Shown here: positions 34,501-49,100 of the stretch, one piece after another
Layout of the letters: each line of letters starts with the position of its first letter
How positions within the stretch are numbered: the first letter of the stretch is position 1
Source: Strix aluco
Taxonomy: Eukaryota; Chordata; Aves; Strigiformes; Strigidae
Assembly: GCF_031877795.1 (NCBI RefSeq)
Contig: NC_133933.1
Location: 70,126,503 to 70,190,502 of the forward strand
Direction: 5' to 3'
DNA: 64,000 nt
Notes under the pieces: generated by a model
Told to the model about the DNA's origin: nothing
Database searches by the model: none
What the model saw: only the letters and a program-made list of their open reading frames with translations
Position numbers and translations under genes: made by a program

Positions 34501-37500
34501 ACAAACGTTGCCTCCCTGTAGATGAAGGGAAGCAAGTTCATTAGGCTCTTTCCGGCGCTAGGTATTTCATTTCTCACTTGAAACGGTTCGTGCTGTTTTG
34601 TGGTGTGAGCTAAGCACAGACTTCTTTGGAATATAGGAAATATTCCCTATTTTCTCATAAAATATTAACGTAATAGCTACACAGGTCTGTCTGAGCACCG
34701 TGCATTAAGTAGACGTATAATTACGCACTCTCCTTATCATTGTTACCTATATTAAAGATGCAGAACACCCAAGTGTGCAGTTAAGACTCCTATGGAACGA
34801 GCTGCAGGTCGCAGGATGAGATCTCACTGATCCCCTTTCTCTCCTGCTTTGGGCTGCTGCCCTGCTTCAAACTGGCAGCAGGCAGCAGAACAGGAGCCCC
34901 TCACAGACCTTCCCTGGACATTCTCTGACTTCCCAACAGCACCCATCCTGGAGGAATGGATCACAACAGTATGTCACAATAATTGTCACTAGCCAGTACC
35001 TGGAAAAATCATCCAAAAGAGAAGAGAGGTTTATTTATTAAAGGTAATAATAAAAAGGAATATATTTTAAATGTCTGGATTTTTGTCTTGCATGCCTCTT
35101 AAAAATTAATCAACCCTCTAAGGTCCAAGTTTTAGGATGAGCAAGACTTGCTTCTCCTTAGGCGGATACAGATTCATATCTAGGCGTTGGGCATCTGTCA
35201 GGAATCCATGAAATTATCTTATGTAACTGCACCTCTTTTTCCAGTTGACTAATTACATTAAAATAAGCCTTTGAGTTAGATTGTTGAATGGGAAACTCAT
35301 TTCCCTCCTCACTTCTTCAACATGCATAGACAATGAGTCGTGTCCACTTTGTGTAGGTTTGGTCTGATGAATAGGACTTTGGGTCTCATGATCTGGTTCT
35401 AACCCAAACCTACCGTAAAAAAACCCTCTGCTCCAGCTCCTTACTTGAGACTGAATTCTGTGAAATGGCTTTGGACATACAAATGGGCAAGATGGCTGCT
35501 GTGCCTTGTTCTCTGGATCCTCTCTACTGCAGCTGGCCCCCCAACCGAAGTGCAGAGTAGAGTCTGGTACATGGACACCTACATTACTTAGACTCAGAAA
35601 GTGGTAAGAAATTCCAGGTGTTGTTAGGTGCATATACTTCCTTCATAAACAAACACTGATGAATATTTTTACAACAACTTGTTTGAATAACACTTTTATT
35701 CAATAGTAGTAGTGATGGACTGGTCGTTCCTAGTCACTCAGAACCAGAGATTCACCCAAGATCTGCTGTCACTGCTCTGCTCCTTAAAAGTGGTGTGCAC
35801 CTCATCTGCATGAGCAAAGAGGCTTTTTAGAGATACGTTTCCTCTCAACACCTTTCCCAGGTGAACAACTTTTAACAAGGGGTCTTCACAGAACTTCAGA
35901 CCTTTGCCGCCAACTTCTTAACTGACTGGAAATGCTTAATAAGCCTCAGACCTTGTGCGGGACCCAGAGGCCTTGAGAGATCAGTACCGCTGGGTCAGAC
36001 AGGTGTTAGAAAAAACTCTTCACTCTCCTAGGCCCAGCCTCCATCTTGGAAAGGCTTGTGGACAGCCCAGCTTTGTGCTCACCATCAGCCCAGCCCTAAC
36101 CAACCAAATTCTTCAGCTTCTAAATCTCTCCCAAGAGTTACATCCCATAACTACCTGTGCACAAGTAGTGGTCTCAAATTGCTGGTTTGAGAATCCAGAT
36201 TAGGCAAACATTTCCTTACATAGTTTGCTTTACACAGAAATCCCTTTACCCCCTTGTTTTTTAAAGGTGGTGGCTCAGCCAAGCAGGTCAAAGAACATAT
36301 TCAGGTTAACTGTATTCCCCTAGTAAGTATTTTGTGTTGTGATTCAGCCTTAGCACAGCTGTTCTAGCTGTTTTCAGGATGGCTTTGAAATTCTTATCAT
36401 CCACACATCCCAACAAAACCCTGACCTACATAAAGTGCCATCTCTTACACCACCAAAATCTGTCGTATGTATTACATGTCTGAGAAAAACATCTTCCAAA
36501 GAGAGGGCTAAAATCAATGCATGTTCTCTTTTCAAACGTGGTCTTTAGGAAGGTGTTTGCCATCTACCAACTCCCCAAAATTTATCTTCTTATTAATGGT
36601 GGAAAATGTTTACATATTTATCCAAGTCTTTTGGGCCAAAACAGGCTTCTGACTAATTGCTTTTTATTTTTTAAAAAGTCACATGATTGTTCTCAACTAA
36701 TAGATCCATTCCCTCTAATTCCCAAAGCACTGTCACTCTTTTGATGCGCTTTCAGTAATGGAACAGTTGCAGTCTTGCTCAAATATCTACAACTCAGTGA
36801 TTGTTGTGGACTCTGATGTTAAGCTCCACATGCCATTTTCTTGTAGGCAGGTCTTTCTCTTCTAATACTTTGCATTGACCATCATGTCTTCAATGCCAAA
36901 AATGTCCATCTTCCATAAGCTTTATTTTGGCATAGCTGGTGCTTTGACAAATTGTCATTGCTTTGAGAAGGATTCATTCGGGATATTACAGGAATCTCCA
37001 CACTTTCTGAATTCAAGGAGCTACATGTCAAGAAGCTATGTGTGTTGAACTCAACTTGCATCAGATGCTGAATCTGAACAGCTGTCACCAACAGTTTTCC
37101 CCGAGCTACAGCCATCTACGCCCTCAGATATAAAAGTTCTAGAGCCTGCAAGTTGTTTTAACAGATGCTCCTGATAAGGACTTAGAGTCAGCTGGTGGGT
37201 ATGTCTAACAATTGGTGCCTTCTTCCTTGAGGTGTTTTCTGATCTTCCCAAGAGTGTTTGCTTTGCCCTTTGTACTTACTAAGTGTCCAGTCAAGCTAAA
37301 AATCTTCTCCACGTGAACCATGTATCAGTCCCAAGTCCTGCCCTCTGGAACTTGAGATCTGCAGCCACGTTTGCTGACTTAATCAAAAGATAGTCTTTAC
37401 CACCCAATCCATTAGCTGACTTTCCTCTGAAGTCATGTGAGTGTTCGTTATCGTAACACCACCCCACCTCTCCAGTTTGAATCAGGCTATTTTGGCTGCA

Positions 37501-40500
37501 GTGTGTTCCGATCTTGCACTATATAGGGGCAGGGGGTCTGGGCTCATGCTTTTGCTGATTTTGGTTTTCCTTTTTTTGCAGAAAGCTATGGACAACCTGG
37601 TTTATATTATGTAAGCTCCAAGATGACACCCATTTCTGCAAGATATCCCCAAAACAATTATTCCTCCCAGTGATGTAGTTCATACAGAATCACATTGCAT
37701 TTCTGTTCTGTTGAAGCCAGCAGTGGGAGTTAGCAATGTGCATTTTATGTGATTTTAGTTTGCTTGTACAGGAAGAGAAAAGTGTTGATATCTGTAGTGT
37801 AATTAGTTCCACTGGCATGTCTGATACTCTGGAACAGACAAAACAGATCTTTTCCCACTTGCTTCAGATCAGACCAGAAGAGGGCCAGATATCACCAGCA
37901 AGTACAGCTGCATTCAATATTTGTTCAAAATAAAATGCATCCATACATAATTATCAAACTTTGTACCTCTCTAAATAATTTATTTTGAACAGCAGAACCA
38001 AGTGTACGTCATTCCTTTCTCCAGTGTAAAGAGGCTAGGTACAGTTTTAGATCTAGATATAGCACTGTAACATATACATAACTAAAATTTTGTGGTGGAC
38101 TGTGTCATCCTGCAACCAGCAGGTACAAGATTTAAAAGCAAATTCATCGTCCTCAAGCAGCGTACTTTCTGCCACCCAGAAATTCAAAGGATGGCAAAGG
38201 TAAGGCCTCCACACAGAGGAATACGAAGAGACATAAACAAATTGTCTTTCAAGCCCCAGATGGAAGCTGGTGTCGAAGTGCGGTGAACGCAGAGTCTCAT
38301 ACCACCTAGACTGACTTTCAGCCATGCATATGCACCTTATGGACGTGACCTTCCACTGTCTTCTGATCAGGAGGATATAGGTCAGGAGCTTTGGGGTGAC
38401 TCAAAATTTTTCCATCCTGCTGTATTTGGTTTATTTCAGCAGAGAAACTAAAAATATAAAAGACTAAACCTGCAATAAAAGGCAACACAAATTTAACACA
38501 TGTTGTGGCTGAGGAGGAATACGATAATTTGCAACAGCATCCTCTAAAATCTGTTGCCAGGCTTCCATAATTATTGCAAGTTTGTCCATGGTCTCCATAG
38601 CAGCCTTTCCTGAGGCTCAAGGCCGGTGTGGTGACTCACAGTGGTTCAGTGAGGGACTCGACTCCTTTCCAAGGGACTCTGAGTCACAGGATGCCAAACC
38701 TGGAATGGTTTCCTGTAAAACAGATATTCCCGAACTACGGTAGATCTACCACTCATGGTACACAAGGCACTTCAGTGTGGTGCTCCAACACCTCCCAGAC
38801 ATTGCCGCAGGGTGTACAAGGGTAAGCAGAAGATGTTGCTGCTGCTGCCACTGGCAATGGTGGTACACAAACAAAAATATTTGGAAACTTCTGCTTTAGT
38901 AAGTTGCTGGACTCACACCAACTGTCCCTGAACTCCTCAGAAGGGTAAAAACAATTTACCACAGCACAGCAGTAGAACAGCTGAGCATAGCCCTCGCCGT
39001 GAGCCCTGGGATGGTTTCCTGACCTCATTAGTGGTGCTGCTGTGGGCACAGAGTGTTACAGTGGCTGCCCTGTGGCCCTGCTGTAGGAGAGGTCTCTCCC
39101 GATGCTGTCACCCCTCAGTATCCACTTGAGTGGTACGATGGGCAATTCGTCCTGGCACAGGTGCCTCCTCAGCAACAGGCTTGAGCTTTGCAGCAGATCT
39201 TGGAAGAAGGGAGGTCAGAAATGCAATCTTTCCTCCCAGCTGAGTGACCTAACCACAGAGTCACAAATGTAGGCTTTCTTTTATGTTCTTTTTTGTCTTC
39301 TGGTCCCCGTGAATCTCATTTTCCTGGAAAAGTGGGTGCCCTCCCATGCAATAGAGGGGTAGCTCCTCCCAGCTTGCTGAGCCTGGTTTATAATCTTGTC
39401 TTTAAAGGGATAATTTTGTACTATGAATCTCTTCAGGCTAAGGAAAGGCAGAAGCCCAGGCCACCCACTCACCGGATGTGACAGGGCAGCCTTTGGCAGG
39501 TGCTGTTAGCAGAGGGCTGTTGTGCGCTGGGCTGGACACAGTGGTTTAGTGGATGCTGGATGTGTCGAGAACAGATTTGCTAGAACAAGCCCATCTCAAA
39601 TACAGGCAGTTTGATATTGCTTCATTTTCTTAAAACATAGTAGATCCTGAGGTAAATAAGAGCAAGAAACCTGTTACAGATTAGTCAAACAAATTACCTC
39701 ACAGTTACTGCTGGGAGCAGCCAGCAATATAAATTTGTAACACCTCAATACCTCTGAAGGCACAACTCCATGTGCAATTTTTCAGCAGCAAAACCATCCT
39801 GACATGTCCTCTGCCCGACTGCTCATTCCTACCTTGCTATCCCAGAGCTGTCAGCTTCTCAGATACATTGAGGCTTACCTGCCCAAAATAATTCCAGAAC
39901 CCATTTCATACCTTACGTAACCAGTCCACCCCACTGCTTAACTCATCCCACAGTTAGACAGCCCATGACCAAACCAGATGTCCCCTGTTGTAACTTCAGG
40001 CCCGTTTTTCCTTTCTTCCCGAACTTAACAGTCACAAGGACTAAATTAGCTCTGTCCACCCTGAAACAATCTTTAACATCTGTGAAGGCTCCTACCCCCT
40101 CCTTCCCCAGCTGTCCTTTCCTTACCCTAAGCAAACATCATTGCTTTGGAGGTGGAAACTGGTCAGCACCTTCCCTGTATGGGTGGGTACCAACTGCAGC
40201 CTACAGCATCTCCTGTTGCCTTCCCTGAGGTGGCTTGGTGACACAACACTGCTGGGTACATCCAGACTGATAACCTTTAGTCTGCCCCTCCACTGTCTTT
40301 TTAACCTGTGAGAAGGCCAGAGTGCACAGCAGCTGACACTGAGAAGCAGTTGCATTGAATAATGCAGTCGTGTCACAACAGCGTTGCTATGACACCTTCC
40401 AGCTTTGCCTACTGAGAATGCTCAGTGGAGCTTTGATACCATATATCATCTGAAACAGAAATATTTTACAGCCAGATAGACAAAGCTGTAGGTTTTTGGT

Positions 40501-40645
40501 TTTGGGTTTTTTTTTTTTTCAGAATTACAAGTTTGATGGTGGCTGTAGCATGTTCCTTGGGGCCCATCAAGCTTCAAAAACACCACCCAGTATCTGCCGT
40601 CCTGGGGTATCACCAGCCACTGGATACCATGACTAGCACCAGCAT

Positions 40646-42940
40646 TTTATTCACAATGCCCTGACACCATCATTACAAATGTTTCTAAAAAGCAAAGATG
40701 AAGAAATAAAAGCAGCAAAACTATTTACCTTAAGATTAAATCAGGATAGCTCCCTTCCTTGACAAGTTTGTCAATTTCTGGCAAAGCCACATCCCAAACC
40801 CCTCTCAGCCACTACCCTCCCTTGATGACCATAAGAGCTTTCAACAGCTGCTCCCCCTTCCAAGATCCTCCCTAGGTCAAACCAGCAGTCATTTCCTTGA
40901 AGCCTATCCTGTTCCACCTTTACCCAGGAGCTAGGCTAGCCCTGCCTCTTAACTGAAACCAGCACCACTTTACTTTCTGAAGATGTTAACACCTCAGTCA
41001 TCTGCATTCAAGAGACAGTACTAGTTCTAAAAAATCTTTAGAACATCTTGACCATCTTTCTTCCTACCTTCCCCTTCCAAAAAAGAATGTAACTTTAACA
41101 TTCCAGTTGGAGAAGTCATCTTCAACTCAAAGAGCAGGGATTGAAGCAACTCTCTTCCCACCCCCCAAAAATAATGTGAAATAGTGCTCTATTTCTGCAC
41201 CAGTGTTTAACTAGCCAGTAGCATTTGGTACAGAGTCACGAAGAGCATACTACTACTGATGTTTTTATTGGTCACAGGCAATGTTACAAAGCAGTTACGA
41301 TGAATAATGCTGTCACAGTCATATAATGTGAAGTTGCTACAACACATTTAAATTTCACACAGTGAAACTACTTCAGGGGAAAAATAAATCATGCTTGGAA
41401 CAGAAGATCAAGAAAATACATTTGGTTCAAAGAAAAAAATGGTCCCAGGATTTCAGCCTGCTCAAAGTGAAGTTAATAGAAAAGCTTCCACTGACTTCAG
41501 CAGGCTTTGAATCCAGCCTCCAGCACCCCCTGACCAAGCTGTAAGGTAAAATGCCTCTGCTCAGTCACAGGCTCTTCATTCTTCTAACACACTTGTGCGT
41601 GATGCATTTTCCTCTTTTTAAATGAGAAGAACATAAATGTGTAATTGACTATGCCAAACTTTATACATAACAGAGCCAATTTTGGCTCATCAGCTTTAGA
41701 GAGAGTGGGAGAATTACAAAGGTGATAGCATGTGTACTGGAAAAGGAGGGAGTTCCTACACTCCTGAGTGTCTGTAGCAGCTGTTTGTGTAGCCTGAAAG
41801 CTTCCAAGAAAGCTCATTACATGCTTCTTCAGAATTTGCATCTGGCAGTGTCTGCATTCAAGATGGGTAACTTATGCGAGCTGGAATTTGGATGATGTAG
41901 CCCTAAGAACAGCTACAAACACAGCTAGGATCTTGTCATTTGCTGCCAACTGACAACTGAATGGCCTGTGGGCATTTACAGTAGTGATGAGATGTGCCAT
42001 TAAAGAAGATCATCTTACCAGTCTAACTAAGGCAACAATCTTAGTGCAATATTACCTTTTCTTGATAAAAACGGGATTTCAAGACCACAGCTGACAAAAT
42101 CGTGCACCAATCTGAAAAAGCCATTTTTGCTTCAAGAAAGCAAAACCTTTTCATCAAATCTAAGTTTAATTTGAAGCAAGATAATTATTTTTGGGAGCAC
42201 AAAGATGTTCCTGAATTAACTTCTTCTGACTTGGAGGTGACTTGACGCATCCTCTATCTGCTCATTCTGAGGATGGGTATAAAACACACAAATTGTGCCT
42301 CAAACTCTCCTTCAATGTTGGAGACAGCAGAGGGCAGCAACATACCACGGCTTCCCAGCTAACAGCTTTCCCCATGTTGGGGAAGTTTCAATTACCAGTC
42401 TTACTAATCTCAGTATAGCTTCTTGCACCATAACGCTGCATCGTTTATGAGACCCAAAGATCAGAATGTAATTCATGCTTCAAGAAAAACTGGATTGAGA
42501 GGTGCTGTTGTTTATATTTCAATTGTCACCAAGAATGTAGTTATTTCCCAGAACTGTATTTCCTAATTATCTATATTTTAAAGCAGAATATTGATCATAA
42601 CCCATGCTTTATAAACTTCTCCCTCTCCAGTGCATATAAAAGATAACATTTTTGTTCGTGTCTCAGACTATGATGATCAAATGCTATTAGCATTTAATAA
42701 TGGACATGGTTCTACCACATTCAAGTGGGAATGACAGGAGCTGCCATCCTGTGTTACATGCATAGTCCATCAGGAGTCCCTGAGATACAAATATGGCACT
42801 CACTCTCCTCCCTACTGGCATTTTGGTCAAGAGTTCTCAATAATTGTTCCAGCTTATTTTCAAAAAAATGTTTTCATTAATTAAAAACAGTCTATTTACA
42901 GATCAGTTGTGAAATGGATAACAACATTCCACAGGAAAAA
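40646..42940 (-). other. ENPP1: ENPP1 3' UTR (extent uncertain)
   Basis: Sequence downstream of the TGA on the minus strand. Minus-strand AATAAA hexamers occur at 41273-41278 and 40646-40651, and ATTAAA variants at 42693-42698 and 42165-42170. The distal AATAAA at 40646 has the best GT-rich downstream context, but which site is used cannot be told from sequence. Confidence 0.45.
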
Positions 42941-43108
42941 TCAGACCATTTCAAAAGTTGGTAAGTATGTTTTCAACTGTAAAATCTCAGATACTGGCTG
43001 TTTTCTGTCTTGATAGAAGCTGAGTCCAGTAAGTAATTCTATATCTCTGATCCGAGCTGTATGAAACTTCATTCTCTCTTCAACCCACATAGACTCAGAC
43101 TTGCCATC
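42941..43108 (-). CDS. ENPP1: ENPP1 last coding exon ([16 protein letters not shown], stop)
   Basis: 168 nt, reading [20 protein letters not shown], then [13 protein letters not shown] and [13 protein letters not shown] followed by TGA (42943-42941). The RDIELLTG and [11 protein letters not shown] segments look more like ENPP3 than human ENPP1. Length and stop position are normal. Confidence 0.93.
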   Translation of the reverse strand, partial: DGKSESMWVEERMKFHTARIRDIELLTGLSFYQDRKQPVSEILQLKTYLPTFEMV

Positions 43109-46100
43109 CTATTGGGACAGAGGAGGAAAAAAAGGGTTTGCAACATCTTTTTTTTTTTGTTCTGACATACATTTAATCAATTACTGAAAGACATTTTGAT
43201 ATTTTATAAAGACAGAAAGCAGTAACTGTTGGCACTGGGTTACAAATACTTATAAGCTTGCCTGAATTTAGTACTTGCTGTTACTTCCTCAAGTATACAG
43301 AACTTATAGCTGCACCAGTGAAAGTTGGTGATAATGGGGAATGGCAGGTGAGGTCCAGCATCTATCCACCATCTCTATAAAACTATTTCTGACTTGGGCA
43401 GTGACTTGTGTAATTCTTCGCTGTAAGACAGGCCTACACACTTTCCATGTTTTGTTCTGGTTTATATGGAGGGCAGCTATGTGTATTCCCATCACAGTGC
43501 CAAGGTACCTGAACAAGAAGGAACCAGTGCTCTTCAGGAACACCTGAGTCTTCTCCTTTTGGGTATGCATTTGGCCTAGCACTGACCCTTCTTTGTAGAT
43601 GACTCATCTTCTCCTAGAAGCTCTTCATCCTTCTCAGCTGCTGACTGGCTCTATGCACTACAGAAATCTATGTACGTATCCCATTGATGGTCTCAACATA
43701 CTCTGGCTCTACCCCACTAGCTCTAAGTTTTGCTCTTGGAATAGGGAACTTGATTTTCTCATTTGAGCATATATGCAGACTTCTGTTTACAAAAATATTG
43801 TTTTCTTTCTCAAGATGATCATGATACTGTATTGTTTTTACAGTCTTTACAGTCTTTAACTAGTTAATTGCTGATATGCAAGCAAAACAAGCTCAAGCCT
43901 GACTTCAGATGTTTATGGGGACTGAATAGACTACTTACTGCACAGCTTTCACTGTTGTCTTCTCTGTGAGGTACAATGAAAGACAAGGCATCTAGAGACC
44001 CTTCACACTCCAGAGGAGTTTCAGAAGTATTTTTACAACTAGTCAGCACAATGAAGAAGTGAGTTGGAACTGGAACTTCTGAATTACTGGTGTGCCTGAA
44101 ACACAAAAGATCTTTCTGTAAACCCACTAAATCATACTTGCACAAAGAACAAGTGACAGCAGCTAGATATATTCTGGCATATCAATTTTAGCAATCCACC
44201 TATTCAGCCCAAAGAAAGCTTAGGCCTTAAAGGAAAATTCCAGATTACTATTTTGCAAATCAAGTTTGGCTTGTAGGCTGATCTAAATAATGTTTGATGA
44301 GGTATAACAAACTGATTTATCATTAAAATGAGTAAGAATCCAGAGTGGATGGAGAGTTCAGCCTGAGCTCAGAAAACCATGTGCCTGCTGGCTTGAACTA
44401 GTTTTGCTAACTAGTGTACTTGTACTCACAACTTTGTAGTGGAACACTGCCAGCTCAGGAAGTGTCAACCATGACACCAGGGATAAGCCCCTGCCTCATC
44501 CACTCCTAGAGGCAGTGTCATAAGATTTCAGGCCAGCGGACATTCTTCCACATGCAACAGCTTCTCTTACACTTCACTTTCAGGTTTTAGGATGACACAT
44601 TTTGAGGGTGAACCTTCTCTTTGTCCTTGTTGCTTATTTCTTAGGTTTACGCTTCTGTATCTGCTTAGGACCATTTGAGTGTCTTTCTGAACTGACATAA
44701 CCTTTCCTTGATAACAAGGATCATAATTACTTTTTCACCACTACTGGAAGAAAAACAAAGGATTAGAACGAGAAAGGTTCCTACCTTTTCACCTTTTCTG
44801 GGGTATCATAGAGTCCATCAGAGTCATAATCAAACACAGGACCACTGACTACATTGACACCGTTCCTGGCTGCAGCATATTCAGGTAGCAGGTATTGATG
44901 GAAGTAGTTCCATAACACTGAAACACAGTAATGGAAGTGGGAAACACAAGTTCCAAGTTAGAAGCTGTAAATACAACTTTGCAGAGTTTTCAGTGGAGTA
45001 TAAACAGACATGATAGGCTAGGAAAATAAAAGTTACAGAGGTTTAAAGGTTGCACCTAACTGAGCAGCAGCATGCACTGCAATATCTCCTGGCATTGTGG
45101 TTTCACAGTCACCCTAACCACACACCTGACTGAGGCATAGTGATGCTGCTCCCTGGTGGCCTTGGGTTTCTTTCCTTGGAATCCAAATCACAGAGAGGCT
45201 AGAGGAGGGAAACCGAGAGAAGACCATGCCTGCCTGTGTCTTGCCCCACTATCAGGTTGGCCTGGCTACCTTGTACACCCACCTATGACCTGGAAAGCAT
45301 CTTACCCAATAGGATATTTTTAATTACAGTTAAGAGTTGACCACTATTCCATTACAAAACACGACATATCTTTTGTCCAGAGGAAGTGCCATAGTTATCC
45401 TCCTTTTTCACCAGGAATATGGTTAACGTCCCTCAGTCAACCATCCCATGTTCACTCTCACCTAGGAAAGCCCAGGTCTTCATATCTTTTCTATTAGAGA
45501 CATGATTATTCTTCTGTTTTCTTAGTGATTGAGACCCTAAATTCCTACCTGGAAAATCATCTGAGTTTAGAAGACATTCCTAAACTGGAAATTAATTTAA
45601 CTCACTGAATTATATATGGTATCTGGGTTCTCTAGAAGATATTCAGTATAAAATCCTGTTTAGGTAGGTAGGAAAATGCAAACAAAAATGTCAGACATTA
45701 AATGGAGACACTTATACTATGTTCCCATGTAATAATTCAGTTGATTAGGAACCATAAGCTTACAATGGTGGGCCTGTTTCACAAGAGTAATAATCCTACT
45801 TCAAGAAACTTTTAATTGAGATAAGCAGCCCACAGTCAGGGGAGGTCTTATTTTACAGAGGAAGCTGAACCAGGGATCATTTGCATGGTTTGGAAGCAAG
45901 CAGAAAATCAGTCTTTCTTATATTCAACTGTGCACACAAAATATCCATACAAATAAAATACCTTTAAATGCAGGATACATTGACACGATGTTGCTGGTAA
46001 GCAAGGCATCATAGTGAGGTTTCTTTGCATCTGTCATAAAATCTAAAACAAAAAAGCAATTCATTACTTGAATTTGTTACTTTAAACTTGCATTTTTAAA

Positions 46101-49100
46101 GATCATTGTAATAACATTAAGGTGGAGCTGACCTAACTTCACTTTCCAAAGCTGATGTGTGTCTAAGTCCTAACCTCATTACATGCTGGATCCCACCCAA
46201 AATAGTCTTAGCAGCAGCAGGAGCAATTGCACTTGTCAGATATACAGTGCATAAATTTTCATGAGATTTAAAAATAATCAGGACAGACATTTGAATTGTG
46301 CGGAAGGGAGTAAAATTCACTTCATGAGTGTCAGACCAACTTGTTCTCACTGCAGAATCCAGACATAAAAATAGGAGCTCTATCGGAACTTTGCAAATTA
46401 CACTTGATGTGGATGTTTAAATAACCTACTATTTGGTACTTTATGCAGTAAAGTCAACGTAAAATGCTTCCGAATCAGGTCAACATCAGTTCACAAAAAA
46501 TTTAACCACCTGTAAACAGCTAAGTACTTTATTAAGTACTTAAAGTTTGAGAATCAGCACTACGTTCTTCAGACCAATGCTGAATTGTTTACCAAAACCA
46601 CACATGGCACACAACAGTATATTTCAAATAGAAAATTAAACTTATCAATGCAGTTTTTTACTTAAATGAAACATCCCTAAATTTTACTTTGGATAGTTCC
46701 AACTAACACCTGTCATACAAAGTGAATTTGCCACTTACTAGCTTGCCAGACTTGACTGAAGGTTTACATGTTCCTTCCAGTTTCTTCTATGAAATGCCAC
46801 TTTAGAAATCTGACAAGTTTCAAAGCTCTTGGGAAGTACTAAACGACCTTGGACAACCCATCAACTGCTGAAGTGCCTAAAATGTTTTTCTTTCTCATAC
46901 ACTGAAGTGAACTGCAACAATTTAACAACTACTGCTTCATACTCCGATTGGTTATCAAGAATATCTATAAAAGACTACATCTACTACATTACAGATTATT
47001 CAAATCAGGTATGCTGTACAATGAAGGCAATGTACTTACTTGGAGGAGACAGGAATCCATAAGTTAGGCGAGGATGATTGTTGTAAAACAAACATGTCTG
47101 GTTATGATTAAAAGAAATACGAACATCTTTGTGTAAACAGCTGGAGATATTTTCTGTAGCAGAAACCCATTTGTCCTATTGAAAAAAAAGAAAGTGTAAT
47201 TGGTAAAACAGATAGCTGACTTACAATAATTCTCTCAGTGTGGGGAACTGCAGAACTCTAAATATTTAGCTGTAACTGCCTTTAATGGTTTGAAGGAACT
47301 TAAATAAGATGCAAGAATTGTTCCTCTTTTGTCAGTAGAAAACAAGGCCTCCTGTTCCTTTCATAGTATTTTGGAAATAAAGTGAACAGAATGGCAGCAT
47401 TTTATTTGAGTTGAAAATAACATCTCCCAAAAGAGAACCTAGAGGTGCCCATTAAGATAACCTGAACTACTCTAAATGTACTTGTTCATTCAGGCTAGGA
47501 ATCAGAGGCAGCCAGATGTGTTGTTAGCCGTCTCTCTCCACTGGGTCGCTTGTTCCAGCAACTGGTTGCTTCATGCCACTAACCTAAAAATATTTAGGAT
47601 CAAGCAAACCATGCCAGAGTCTAGTTAAATTTAATTATAATGGTCACTATTTAAAACCTATGATTCCCAGATAATAAAACCCAAAAGCATTCTCTACTGT
47701 CCTAATTTCTTTTAAGCATGAGGTGGCTTCTAAATTTTCTCTGAATGGAAGAGGCCAACTTGAAAAAATATTCATTCACAAGATCAGTGCTCTGCATGAA
47801 CATGTGTACCTTAGCACAGAGCTCAGGACAGCAAAGACCAGATTTATCTCCACCAACCTCTTTTTTTCCCCAATCAGGATGATCTTCTGAGAGAAAGATT
47901 GGATCAGGGCATGAACAGTTCACAATAGTCCAGAGATTATTTTTTCAAAAGGATCCTGCCACATTACACACACTACTTTAAGACCACGAAACCTGTGTTG
48001 AGACCAGACTTTAAGGACACCACTGGCAGACTGCTATAGCAGATCTGTGCTGCCAAGCAGTAAGCCAGTGCAGACTCAGAGGACTTCTGTATCAATGGCA
48101 ATGGACTTCTCACTTCCTGGTGGACCTGCTTGCTCTGGAGGCGAAACTGCAGCTCACTCCAAGAAACAAGAAAAATTCAAAGCCAAACCTTATTAATATA
48201 GGAAAGTGAAGAAAAGACCATACAAAATTCCTTCTTTTTTTCCTCACGTGGTTCTGCTTAGTTCCCTGTGAGATAGTATCATGAGCAGATCTAAGAAGCA
48301 TTCAGGAACAACTGACATTCAAGCTTTTTACCTTTCAAGGTTGCTTCTAACCTTTCTTAATATACTTACATCTTTGTTAACAGTGTACGCACTCCACAGA
48401 GACATCCTGTAGTCCTTGCTGTATCCACTCACATAGCGGTAATGGTAAAGGAGGCAGTAATTATGTCTCTTCTGCAGAACCCTGGGCCGTCCGTAGGGCA
48501 AAGTAAGTTTCTCTATCTTCTTAACTGCAGCAGAAATAGTGTTTGTTACATTTCAATCAATACTGGTTGTATTGATTCATACATCTAAGGTTGCCTCAAT
48601 TTCCAATTGCTAAACAGAGAAGTCACAGTAAAGGAACAAAAAGAATTTCATTCTTATATCGAAGGTGTAGTTTCAATCCTAAGGCAATAAATTAAATGAC
48701 AAAGCCAGTATAAAGCAATCATTTAAACTTAAGACTGTACAAATTAGGTTTATACTTAAAACATTTTGCCATTTAAAACGAGATGGATCTAAGTTGCAAA
48801 GACAGTCTTTGTTGACTTTGTGTTTCAATTTAAATATATAATGTGGGATCTGCTTCTACGTAACATTTAGATGGGACGGTAACCAACCATGGTGATCTGA
48901 AATCTGCTGAGGGGACTATTTTAGTAGAAACTACAAAGTCTTACATAAAAGTGACACTTAAAGGACCAAGAAATATAGACATCTAAATAAACAATACAGT
49001 GAAGTACTGGTTGGATTTTCAGATGTGCAAGGACTTGCTTTATAATGAGTGTGATAGTCACAAAACCTTCCTTCTCCCTCTGTCTCATGGACTGCATCTC

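Larger units (their letters stand above)
27340..40640. other. Intergenic DNA between CCN2 and ENPP1
   Basis: No protein-coding exon recognised. It holds the CR1/MIR relics at 27.9 kb, the (GAAAT)n array, the CpG islet at 34.3 kb and otherwise unique AT-rich sequence. A long pyrimidine tract ending in CCAG at 28745-28764 looks like a splice acceptor, but the sequence after it is not recognisable. Confidence 0.7.

Noticed and set aside
35253-35633. 126-codon minus-strand open frame
   Set aside because: No recognisable family, no splice context and no repeat-independent support; compatible with chance.
38640-38880. Possible DNA-transposon (hAT-like) remnant
   Set aside because: Only vague word similarity (repeated GGTACACAA); no terminal repeats or target-site duplication could be shown.
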